A stretch of 9,487 nucleotides of DNA, taken from the NCBI GenBank assembly GCA_031266895.1, contig JAISAD010000126.1, positions 1 through 9,487 on the forward strand. The letters are read 5' to 3'. Each line of letters opens with the position of its first letter. The stretch's first letter is position 1. Both the position numbers and the translations under genes were made by a program. This DNA comes from Bacteroidales bacterium (GTDB taxonomy: Bacteria; Bacteroidota; Bacteroidia; Bacteroidales; WCHB1-69). Positions 1 through 7,089 of the stretch are shown here, in pieces. The notes below the pieces were generated by a model, which worked only from the letters and a program-made list of their open reading frames with translations, was not told the DNA's origin and ran no database searches.

Positions 1-818
1 AAAGATAGTGAATTTTTAATCGGAAAACCGCCACCAATGTTCAGAGAATCCAATTCGGGGCAAATTTTCTTCAAATCGCAATAGAGCGAAACGCATTTAG
101 TCAATTCGTTCCAGTAGTAGGCCGTGTCTTTAATGCCGGTGTTGATGAAAAAATGCAACATTTTCAATTCAAATTTCGGATTGTGTTTGATTTTGTTTTC
201 GTAGAATGGAATAATATCATTGTAACGAATGCCCAGTCGTGAAGTATAAAATTCAAATCGAGGCTCTTCTTCGGCGGCAATGCGAATGCCCACTTTACAT
301 TTTGTGTTGATATTCAAATCAAGCAGATCAAATTCTTCTTTAGAGTCCAAAACGGGAATAGTATTGATATAACCATTATCCAGCATCGTGGATATGTTAT
401 CAATATAAGGCTGTTTTTTAAACCCGTTACATATAATGTAATTCTCCTTTTCAAAGATCCCTTTCTCGTTCAAAACTTCTACTAAAATTAAATCAAAGGC
501 AGATGAAGTTTCAATATGTACTTCATTTTTAAGAACTTCATTTAATACAAATTCAAAATGCGAACTCTTTGTGCAGTAACAAAAATGGTAATCGCCCTGG
601 TAATCAACCTTGGCAATAGCCACATTAAACCATCTTCTTGCCCGCTGAATATTTTGAGTTATTTTTGGTAAATAGGTAATTTTTAATGGAGTTCCATATT
701 GCTTGATAATACCCATTAAAGGTACGTCATGAAAAATAAGTTCATTATCTTCTACCTTAAACTCTTCTTGCGGAAATTCGTAAGTTTGCGAAATTAAATC
801 AATATATTTAGTCCTCAT
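1..818 (-). CDS. speA: Biosynthetic arginine decarboxylase, Bacteroidetes type (partial, C-terminus beyond left edge)
   Basis: The minus strand reads open from an ATG at 818 to the window edge, giving 272 complete codons and no stop. The product begins MRTKYIDLISQTYEF and resembles the Bacteroidetes arginine decarboxylases of the fold-III (alanine-racemase-like barrel) PLP family, which turn arginine into agmatine, the first step of one route to putrescine and spermidine in the cytoplasm. Visible landmarks are YCTKSSHFE (K84 is the likely PLP lysine), the segment IRIAAEEEPRFEFYTSRLG, the segment HFFINTGIKDTAYYWNEL, and the glycine-rich IGGGFP (G262-G264), probably the phosphate-binding loop. 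Family members have about 460 residues, so roughly the last 190 are missing. The start is supported by conserved sequence directly after it and a -7 box about 30 bp upstream. It is transcribed divergently from mtaB. Other fold-III decarboxylases (diaminopimelate, ornithine) fit the N-terminal sequence less well. Confidence 0.88.
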   Translation of the reverse strand, partial: MRTKYIDLISQTYEFPQEEFKVEDNELIFHDVPLMGIIKQYGTPLKITYLPKITQNIQRARRWFNVAIAKVDYQGDYHFCYCTKSSHFEFVLNEVLKNEVHIETSSAFDLILVEVLNEKGIFEKENYIICNGFKKQPYIDNISTMLDNGYINTIPVLDSKEEFDLLDLNINTKCKVGIRIAAEEEPRFEFYTSRLGIRYNDIIPFYENKIKHNPKFELKMLHFFINTGIKDTAYYWNELTKCVSLYCDLKKICPELDSLNIGGGFPIKNSLS

Positions 819-848
819 ATCAAGAAATTATTAAAATAAGTTTGGCTG

Positions 849-856
849 CAAAAATA
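849..856 (-). promoter_or_regulatory. Candidate Bacteroidetes -7 promoter box for speA
   Basis: On the minus strand this reads TATTTTTG followed by CAGCC, an exact match to the Bacteroidetes -7 consensus TAnnTTTG. It lies 30 bp upstream of the speA start codon, implying a 5' leader of roughly 20-28 nt. I see no exact TTTG -33 element at the usual 19-21 bp spacing, so the call rests on the -7 box and its position. Confidence 0.55.
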
Positions 857-965
857 CAAAAAAAGTAATTAGATTGCATTAATATAAAAAATCCAAGAGA
901 GATGGATTGAATAAAATCAGCCAATTTAATAAAGCTGGATTTGCGGCAAAAGTTCGCTTTATTCT

Positions 966-996
966 TTTGTTGACAATAAAAAAAACACTATCTTTG
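966..996 (+). promoter_or_regulatory. Candidate Bacteroidetes sigma-ABfr-type promoter for mtaB
   Basis: A TTTG at 966-969 (the -33 element) and TATCTTTG at 989-996 (the -7 element, consensus TAnnTTTG) are separated by 19 bp, the expected spacing. This is the only complete two-part promoter I can see in the window. The -7 box ends just 4 bp before the mtaB ATG at 1001, so transcription should start at or within a few bases of the start codon, giving a leaderless or nearly leaderless message. Confidence 0.7.
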
Positions 997-1000
997 CAGC

Positions 1001-2239
1001 ATGAAAAAAGAGAGAACTTTTGCCGTTTACACTTTGGGCTGTAAGCTGAATTTTAGCGAAACTTCGGCTATTTCACGCCAATTATCAGAGTATGGATTAA
1101 GCCTGAGCAATACCCCCGACTATATCATTATAAACAGTTGCGCCGTTACGGGAACTGCCGAAAAAAAGGTTAGGAATTTAGTTTCCAAACTGCATAAAGC
1201 ACATAAGGATTCTGAAATTATCGTAATCGGATGCTATTCTGAATTACAATCCGAATTAGTTAAATCTTGGAATGGAGTTTCTGCCGTTTTTGGCAGTATC
1301 AATAAAACAAAAGTGATTGGCTATATCTTAAATAGTGAAAATAAATGCAATTCTGATTTACAATTCTCCTACTCTTCCAATGATCGCACGCGCTCTTTTT
1401 TAAAAATTCAGGATGGATGCGATTATCACTGTACCTATTGTACAGTGGCTGCGGCACGCGGAGAAAGTCGCAGCGATACCATTGCACACGTGCTGCAAAA
1501 TATAGAACAAATAGCCGGTACAGGTGTTAAAGAGGTAAATTTAACAGGGGTTAATATTGGAGATTTTGGACATGGAACAGCCGAAACATTTTATGATTTA
1601 CTGCATGCTATAGTGCAACAAAATGTTGTGCCTCGCATCAGAATATCCTCTATTGAACCCAATTTATTAACCGATGCAATTATTGAACTGGTTGCTCAAT
1701 CCGATGTTATAATGCCTCATTTTCATATTCCGTTGCAGTCGGGTTCGAATAAAATATTAGCTTTAATGAAGCGGCGCTATAAACGGGAACTGTTTGGTAA
1801 AAAAGTAAATTTAATCAAAGAAAAGATGCCGGAAGCTTGTATTGCGGTGGATGTTATTACCGGGTTTCCTGATGAAAATGCTCATGATTTTGAGTACAGT
1901 TATCAATTTATAAAAGAATTACCTATCAGCTATTTACATGTTTTTACCTACTCTAAACGACCTGATACTCCGGCCGCTACAATGTCCAATCAAGTCCCTG
2001 AGACAGTAAAAAGGGAGCGCACAGACCAATTGCTTGCCCTATCTGCCCGAAAAAAAGAACAGTTTTATCAACAGAATTTTCACAAAACGGCATCGGTACT
2101 TATGGAACATGGTAAATATCAAGATTGTATGTTTGGTTTTAGTCATAATTATGTGAAGGTGAAACTTCCGTACAATGAGACATTACGCAACTGCATTATT
2201 CCACTTGAAATAACTCCCGAAAATATCTCTTTAATCTGA
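1001..2239 (+). CDS. mtaB: tRNA t6A37 methylthiotransferase MtaB (radical SAM)
   Basis: This 412-residue cytoplasmic iron-sulfur enzyme belongs to the MiaB/RimO/MtaB methylthiotransferases. MtaB adds a methylthio group to C2 of N6-threonylcarbamoyladenosine at position 37 of ANN-decoding tRNAs such as tRNA-Lys(UUU), giving ms2t6A, which helps decoding accuracy. The N-terminal MTTase domain carries its three cluster cysteines C14 (in TLGCKLN), C47 (in NSCAVT) and C78 (in IGCYSE). The radical-SAM motif is C140-x3-C144-x2-C147, preceded by RSFLKIQDG, which is typical of MtaB rather than MiaB or RimO. FHIPLQSGSNKIL (near 240) is another family signature. A short TRAM-like RNA-binding region covers about 362-405 (GFSHNYVKVKLP). 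The protein is somewhat shorter than B. subtilis YqeV/MtaB (about 450 residues), but no key residue is missing. The start must be this ATG because the first cysteine motif begins only 10 residues in. An M16 peptidase gene follows after 5 bp. Confidence 0.93.
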   Translation: MKKERTFAVYTLGCKLNFSETSAISRQLSEYGLSLSNTPDYIIINSCAVTGTAEKKVRNLVSKLHKAHKDSEIIVIGCYSELQSELVKSWNGVSAVFGSINKTKVIGYILNSENKCNSDLQFSYSSNDRTRSFLKIQDGCDYHCTYCTVAAARGESRSDTIAHVLQNIEQIAGTGVKEVNLTGVNIGDFGHGTAETFYDLLHAIVQQNVVPRIRISSIEPNLLTDAIIELVAQSDVIMPHFHIPLQSGSNKILALMKRRYKRELFGKKVNLIKEKMPEACIAVDVITGFPDENAHDFEYSYQFIKELPISYLHVFTYSKRPDTPAATMSNQVPETVKRERTDQLLALSARKKEQFYQQNFHKTASVLMEHGKYQDCMFGFSHNYVKVKLPYNETLRNCIIPLEITPENISLI

Positions 2240-2244
2240 TTTTT

Positions 2245-3474
2245 ATGCCGCATCCTATTATCCATCTATCCAATGGAATTAAGCTGATACACAAAGAGAT
2301 TGACTCTCCTGTATCGCATTTCTGCGTAATGGTTAATGCCGGTACTCGTGATGAATCTGAAATCCATTCGGGACTGGCGCATTTTGTTGAACACACCATC
2401 TTCAAAGGTACTGCCAAACGCAACGGCAATCAGGTAATACGCCGTATTGAAGACGTAGGTGGCGATCTCAATGCCAGCACTTCCAAGGAGGAGACTTATT
2501 TTCACACCTCTTTTCTCTCGCCGTTCTACAAAAGAGCGGTAGAACTGCTGGCAGACATCTTTTTTAACTCCACCTTTCCCGAAAAAGAGATACAAAAAGA
2601 GAAAACAGTTGTGCTAGAAGAGATTAACTATTATAATGATACTCCTACTGAACTGATTTTTGATGAAATTGAAAATCTGATTTTCTATGGACATCCGCTC
2701 GGACGCAATATTTTAGGCACAAAAAAAAGTGTAAAAAATATTAAACGGGATAATATACTTGATTTTATAAATGAAAATTACACTATACCCAATATTGTGC
2801 TTGCTTCGGCAGGCGCTATTACAACCTCGCAATTAAAACAACTCTGTGAACGCTATTTTGGGGCAACCAATGTCCGCTATGGAGCACGCTGGCGGCCCCC
2901 TTTTGCCCAATATCAACCTCAATATAAGCAGGTACACAAAGCAACCAACCAGACCCATATAGTACTGGCTAATCAAGCCTATTCTTTTATGGACGATAAG
3001 AAAAATCCTTTTATGTTGTTAATCAATCTATTGGGTGGACAAGGGATGAGTGCGCGTCTCAATATGGCCATTCGCGAAAAGCGAGGTTTGGCCTACAGTG
3101 TAGAGGCCAGCTACTCCGGTTTTTCCGACAGCGGCCTGTTTACAATTTATATTGGTTGCGACAATGAGCATATAGAACAGTGTATTGAGCTGGTTTACAG
3201 GGAAATGAAAAAACTTTGCCAACAAAAAATAAGTACATTGCAACTGCATTATGCCAAAAATCAATTTTTAGGACAGCTGGCCATTGCCAACGAATCGAAA
3301 CTCAATGAGATGCTCTCTTTAGGTCGTACTGCACTCTTTTTTGATGAAGTGGAAACCATTGAAGAAGCTATCGCCAATATACAGGAATTAAGTGCCGAAA
3401 AATTGCAGAACTGCGCCAATGAATTGCTGCAACGTGAGCAGATGACTACGCTGATTTACAGCCGAGGACGGTGA
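2245..3474 (+). CDS. M16B zinc metallopeptidase (insulinase / processing-peptidase-like)
   Basis: This 409-residue protein matches the size and layout of bacterial M16B peptidases (YmxG/MlpA type, related to the mitochondrial processing peptidase beta subunit), which work as dimers forming a closed chamber that degrades peptides. The inverted zinc motif is H46-F-V-E49-H50 within GLAHFVEHTIFKGT, and E126 in VVLEEI lies 76 residues after H50, the spacing expected of the third zinc ligand. The second domain has REKRGLAYSVEASYSGF, supplying the Arg/Tyr pair R277 and Y284 that contact substrate in active family members. An active homodimer is therefore expected rather than a dead subunit. There is no signal peptide, so it is probably cytoplasmic. 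The ATG lies 5 bp after the mtaB stop, so the two genes are almost certainly cotranscribed. The physiological substrate is unknown. Confidence 0.9.
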   Translation: MPHPIIHLSNGIKLIHKEIDSPVSHFCVMVNAGTRDESEIHSGLAHFVEHTIFKGTAKRNGNQVIRRIEDVGGDLNASTSKEETYFHTSFLSPFYKRAVELLADIFFNSTFPEKEIQKEKTVVLEEINYYNDTPTELIFDEIENLIFYGHPLGRNILGTKKSVKNIKRDNILDFINENYTIPNIVLASAGAITTSQLKQLCERYFGATNVRYGARWRPPFAQYQPQYKQVHKATNQTHIVLANQAYSFMDDKKNPFMLLINLLGGQGMSARLNMAIREKRGLAYSVEASYSGFSDSGLFTIYIGCDNEHIEQCIELVYREMKKLCQQKISTLQLHYAKNQFLGQLAIANESKLNEMLSLGRTALFFDEVETIEEAIANIQELSAEKLQNCANELLQREQMTTLIYSRGR

Positions 3475-3507
3475 TGGTTGCTAAGGAAAATGCAAAAAAA
3501 CATCTTT

Positions 3508-4806
3508 TTATCCCTCTTTTCCCAGTAGCCGGAACATGTTTTTCTTGTAAGCCTCAACTCCCGGTTGATCGAAAGGATTGATTTTCAATAGGGAACCACT
3601 TATTGCACAGCTAAATTCAAAGAAGAATATAAGTTCACCCAGGCTGTTTTCGTTGATTTCGGGAATAGTAACAGTAAGGTTAGGTACGCCTCCCGACAGG
3701 TGCGCCATGCGCGTACCCTCTTCGGCAATACGGTTTATTTCGTTTAATGACCTTTTTTGCAGATAGTTCAATCCGTCAAGATTTTGGGCATCATAAGGAA
3801 TTGAAACGTGATGATGCACTTTTTCCACAGAAATAACCGTTTCAAACAGATGGCGTTCCCCTTCCTGAATATATTGTCCCAGCGAATGCAAGTCGGTGGA
3901 AAAAATAGCGCCTGCAGGGAAAATCCCTCTATTTTCCTTACCTTCGCTTTCTCCGAACAGTTGCTTGTACCATTCAATAAAATAGTAGAGTGCCGGCTCG
4001 TAAGCTGCCATGAGTTCAATTTTTTTGTGCTGCCCATAAAGTAGATAACGGCATAATGCATACTGCAGAGCGCAGTTTTGGAGTATGTTGCCTGTACTCA
4101 AAACATGCTGACGCATAGCCTGCGCACCTGCAATCAAATGCGCCATGTCAAAACCCGCCACCGCGATCGGCAACAAGCCTGCAGGTGTAAGTACCGAATA
4201 TCTCCCGCCTACATCGTCCGGAATAACAAAAGTACAGTATCCTTCTTCCTGCGCCATCATTTTCAGTGCCCCGCGATTGCCGTCAGTAATGGCCACTATG
4301 CGCTCGCGGGCATTGGTTTTGCCATATTTTCGTTCGCAATGCTCGCGTAAAACGCGAAATGCAATGGCCGGTTCGGTAGTGGTGCCCGACTTGGAAATTA
4401 CAATCAGGCTATATTCTTTATTGTCAATAATTTGCAATAAATTGTAAAGATAATCTTCGCTTAAAGTATGTCCGGCGTATAGAATATCGGGATTGAAATT
4501 AGCGGGATCATTGGCCATGCTGGCAAATGGATTTTGCAACGCTTCAATTACGGCACGTGCGCCTAGATAAGAACCGCCGATGCCAATTACTATTACTGTT
4601 TCCGATTGTTGCTTTAATTTTTTCGCTGCATGTTCTATCTCAGAAAGTTGCACGGAAATTGTTTCAGGCAGATCAAGCCAGCCTGAAAACTCATGGCCTT
4701 TACCGGTTTTGGTAATTATCTGTTGATATGCCTGTTGTACAGCTTCGCTATAATAGGTAAAAAATGGTAATAGTGCCGAATCTGCTCTGTATTTTGTCGT
4801 AATCAT
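3508..4806 (-). CDS. pgi: Glucose-6-phosphate isomerase
   Basis: This 432-residue enzyme interconverts glucose-6-phosphate and fructose-6-phosphate in the cytoplasm, linking glycolysis, gluconeogenesis and the pentose phosphate pathway. It is the short bacterial form, about 430-450 residues against about 550 in E. coli. Two SIS-type sugar-phosphate subdomains are visible: GIGGSYLGAR (75-84) and SKSGTTTE (138-145) mark the first. Both PGI signatures are present, VGGRYSVLTPAG (from 199) and INPFDQPGVEAYKK (about 409-422). By alignment to rabbit PGI the catalytic residues are E286 in FGESEGK, H307 in TDLHSLGQ and K421. The gene is convergent with the M16 peptidase gene (33-bp gap) and lies 114 bp downstream of the lipoprotein gene on the same strand, so it may be the end of the rpe operon or have its own promoter. 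Confidence 0.96.
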   Translation of the reverse strand: MITTKYRADSALLPFFTYYSEAVQQAYQQIITKTGKGHEFSGWLDLPETISVQLSEIEHAAKKLKQQSETVIVIGIGGSYLGARAVIEALQNPFASMANDPANFNPDILYAGHTLSEDYLYNLLQIIDNKEYSLIVISKSGTTTEPAIAFRVLREHCERKYGKTNARERIVAITDGNRGALKMMAQEEGYCTFVIPDDVGGRYSVLTPAGLLPIAVAGFDMAHLIAGAQAMRQHVLSTGNILQNCALQYALCRYLLYGQHKKIELMAAYEPALYYFIEWYKQLFGESEGKENRGIFPAGAIFSTDLHSLGQYIQEGERHLFETVISVEKVHHHVSIPYDAQNLDGLNYLQKRSLNEINRIAEEGTRMAHLSGGVPNLTVTIPEINENSLGELIFFFEFSCAISGSLLKINPFDQPGVEAYKKNMFRLLGKEG

Positions 4807-4833
4807 AACCTTGCCTTTATATTAATTGTCATG

Positions 4834-4840
4834 CAAAATA
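4834..4840 (-). promoter_or_regulatory. Weak candidate -7 box for pgi
   Basis: The minus strand reads TATTTTG followed by CATG, one base short of the TAnnTTTG consensus, 27 bp upstream of the pgi ATG. There is no clear -33 TTTG. It is listed because the 114-bp gap before pgi is the only non-coding space in which this gene could have its own promoter. Position and base composition are suggestive, no more. Confidence 0.25.
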
Positions 4841-4920
4841 TTGTCTTTTTTATTTGCTGATTGTGAGCTTTTTGCGTGCCATATCCTTTTCAATAAATTG
4901 CTGCTGTTACAGATATTTGC

Positions 4921-5811
4921 TTATTGATATTCGTAATATTTGATATTGTTATCCCATGATCCTATCCCTTGCGGAAATACGTTTCCCATAAAAGTTGTGG
5001 TGATTTTTACAGGGACATCGCCATCGTAAACATAGCTATAATTAATAGTACCGATTTCGCCCTGCATATTGTAGGTAATTGTCGCAGGATTGTTTTTGTT
5101 CAAATTAAACGGATTAATCACCATGAATCCCTGAAATGGATTGGTTTTACTGTCGTAGCCGTTGAATGTGATAGTAGTGTTGCCGATATCGGCTCTCATT
5201 TGCTCAATATTATTGTCTTTCCAGTTCAGGTTGTAGGTCATAGTAATATTCTGCGAAGGAGATGCTTTGCTGTTCATGCTTTTGATGGCTGTTTCTACAG
5301 GCAGGGCAGCAGGCATAAAAAACGAGCTAATCCGGTCAATAGCCCGGTACGATTTTTTTACATCAAGATTGTCCAATATATTCCCTAAGGAGGGAATACT
5401 TATGGTCAAACTTTTGATTTTTTTCCCGCTATAGGTGAAGCTGTAAGTAAAATCCATGTCTGCCAGGCCTGGGGTATGGATAACGATGTTATCATATTTG
5501 CCGTTTTTGTAAGTAACATCTGCGTACGATACTAATACGTCATCAAGATAAGAGTTTATCTTGGTAATCTGATTGTTTTTGTTGTACTCAAATGTCATTA
5601 CTTCACTACTTAGCTCGCTTTTGATACGTTCTAAATGATTTTTACTCCAAGCGTATGTTTCGGAAAGTACTTTCTCGCCGTTCTCGGTTTCCACGTAAAT
5701 GCGAGCGATTTTGTGCTTAGGGTTAAATATACCTTCTTTTTTGCATGAAGTAAAGCCAAAAGCCAGCAACAACGCTAAGGTAGTGGCCATAATTAGAGAG
5801 AGTTTTTTCAT
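4921..5811 (-). CDS. Putative outer-envelope lipoprotein with YD-like beta-hairpin repeats, function unknown
   Basis: I do not recognise this 296-residue protein. It starts with a signal peptide (MKKLSLIMATTLALLLAFGF) ending in the lipobox-like FTSC, with C23 as the likely lipidated residue, so it should be a membrane-anchored lipoprotein. The residues after the cysteine are Lys-Lys-Glu. Charged residues at this place act as surface-export signals in some Bacteroidetes, so surface exposure is possible. The mature part is rich in predicted beta strands and has recurring units of the pattern aromatic-x-Tyr-x(N/K/S/D), then a polar turn, then Ile/Leu-x-x-Ile, near residues 53, 76, 101, 127, 247 and 262. 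This recalls the YD/RHS-like repeats of other Bacteroidetes lipoproteins of unknown function, but I cannot assign a family. The gene begins 15 bp after the hydF stop and is probably cotranscribed with rpe and hydF. Confidence 0.8.
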   Translation of the reverse strand: MKKLSLIMATTLALLLAFGFTSCKKEGIFNPKHKIARIYVETENGEKVLSETYAWSKNHLERIKSELSSEVMTFEYNKNNQITKINSYLDDVLVSYADVTYKNGKYDNIVIHTPGLADMDFTYSFTYSGKKIKSLTISIPSLGNILDNLDVKKSYRAIDRISSFFMPAALPVETAIKSMNSKASPSQNITMTYNLNWKDNNIEQMRADIGNTTITFNGYDSKTNPFQGFMVINPFNLNKNNPATITYNMQGEIGTINYSYVYDGDVPVKITTTFMGNVFPQGIGSWDNNIKYYEYQ

Positions 5812-5826
5812 AAAATGGATGTCCGG

Positions 5827-7089
5827 TTATATCCCATTAGACACTTCGGTTTTGTGATTTTTATTAGTTTTATTTTTATTAAAAGTTTTTTTCTGTTCAT
5901 AATTTTTCTTCCGGATAAACGGTTTCACTGCTCTGTTGAAAATGCCGGTTAAATAGGCCAGCATCATGCCATAGTTGGTAATGGGAATGCCGAGCGCTAT
6001 GGCCGGTTTGAGCCTGTTGAGCAGTTGGTTACGGGTAACCATACAGCCGCCGCACTGCACAATCATAGCATAGTGTTCCATGTGATCGGGTAGAGGATTA
6101 AGGCTTGACACATAGTCAAAATTGAGCTTTTTACCTGTATATTTTTGCAGTCTATCGGGAATTTTAACCCGACCGATGTCTTCACATGATGTCAGATGCG
6201 TACAAGATTCCATAATGAGCAATGTATCATTATCTTGCAATTTTTCAATGCAAGGAGTTCCCTTTACATACTGTTCAAAATCACCTTTTTGATGCGCCAG
6301 CGCAATGCTGAAACCGGTAAACGGAATCTCTTCGGGAATAAGGTGGGCGATGGTTGGAAAAGCCTGACTGTCGGTAACAATGAGTTTTGGCGCAGGATTG
6401 TTTTTGAGGTAAAATTCAATTTTATCCTCTTTCATGGTAACAGCTATAGCATTATGGTCCAGTACATCGCGAATGGCCTGCATTTGAGGCAAAATCATAC
6501 GCCCTTCAGGCGCTTCGCTGTCGATAGGGGTGATGAGGACTACCGTATCATAAGGCTCAATAAGGTTATCGAACATGGACTTGGATGTATAGACCGAGTT
6601 GGGCATTTTTTCCACCATTTGCGCTATCAGGGCTTCGATGCCTGTGCGTGTAACGGCGCTGCAATTAATAATCTTTACTCCATTGTTTAATTGCGTTTTA
6701 AGCTCAGTAATCAAGTCTGATTTATTATTGACGATAATAGTGGGAGTGTTTAATTCGTTCAGTTTTTGAAGTAGCATTGTTTCGTACTCCCCCCATTGAT
6801 AGTTAGTAATCACGAGCACGGCCAAGTCAATGATTTTCATGGTTTCATAACTTTTTGCAATGCGTTTTTTGCCCAAATCTCCTGTATCGTCAATTCCGGC
6901 CGTGTCAATTAAAATAACGGGACCGATACCGAAAATTTCAATAGATTTCTTCACGGGGTCGGTGGTAGTGCCGGGTTTTTCCGATACAATCGCAATATCC
7001 TGTCCGGTAAGGACATTAATCAGCGAACTTTTGCCGTTATTTTGCCTGCCAAAAAGGCCTATGTGTGGTTTACTGTCGCGTCCTTTCAT
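5827..7089 (-). CDS. hydF: [FeFe]-hydrogenase H-cluster maturation GTPase HydF
   Basis: HydF (420 residues, cytoplasmic) is the GTPase scaffold on which the 2Fe subcluster is assembled with HydE and HydG before delivery to apo-[FeFe] hydrogenase. The N-terminal GTPase domain (about 8-170) has the P-loop G14-RQNN-GKS, the switch I threonines T41-T43 (PGTTTDP), D62-TAG, the specificity motif N122-KSD, and a CSA motif at 143-145. A dimerisation domain follows. The C-terminal cluster-binding domain has C296-T-H298, then 47 residues, then C346-G-G-C349, the CxHx(46-53)CxxC signature that separates HydF from Era/EngA/TrmE GTPases. The last 27 residues are a Lys/Asn-rich tail (from about 394) that is probably disordered. 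Its ATG overlaps the rpe stop codon by 4 bp (ATGA), suggesting translational coupling. hydE, hydG and the hydrogenase itself are not in this window. Confidence 0.95.
   Translation of the reverse strand: MKGRDSKPHIGLFGRQNNGKSSLINVLTGQDIAIVSEKPGTTTDPVKKSIEIFGIGPVILIDTAGIDDTGDLGKKRIAKSYETMKIIDLAVLVITNYQWGEYETMLLQKLNELNTPTIIVNNKSDLITELKTQLNNGVKIINCSAVTRTGIEALIAQMVEKMPNSVYTSKSMFDNLIEPYDTVVLITPIDSEAPEGRMILPQMQAIRDVLDHNAIAVTMKEDKIEFYLKNNPAPKLIVTDSQAFPTIAHLIPEEIPFTGFSIALAHQKGDFEQYVKGTPCIEKLQDNDTLLIMESCTHLTSCEDIGRVKIPDRLQKYTGKKLNFDYVSSLNPLPDHMEHYAMIVQCGGCMVTRNQLLNRLKPAIALGIPITNYGMMLAYLTGIFNRAVKPFIRKKNYEQKKTFNKNKTNKNHKTEVSNGI

Noticed and set aside
922..956. Possible hairpin in the speA-mtaB intergenic region (AAAGC ... 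GCTTT)
   Set aside because: Five paired bases with a long loop are expected by chance in AT-rich DNA.
3475..3507. Possible bidirectional terminator between the convergent M16 peptidase and pgi genes
   Set aside because: The A-run and T-run here pair only as a weak AT-only stem with mismatches. There is no GC-rich stem, so I do not call a terminator.
4841..4920. Possible terminator between the lipoprotein gene and pgi
   Set aside because: I looked for a stem followed by a T-run on the minus strand and found only short AT-rich pairings. Transcription may well continue into pgi.
4969..5388. 139-codon plus-strand open frame antisense to the lipoprotein gene
   Set aside because: No start signal or recognisable motif. 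The opposite strand encodes a signal peptide with a lipobox and regular beta repeats, which is a far better explanation.
6196..6690. 164-codon plus-strand open frame antisense to hydF
   Set aside because: hydF is certain on the opposite strand with all motifs intact. The antisense translation has no recognisable domain and no promoter box before it.
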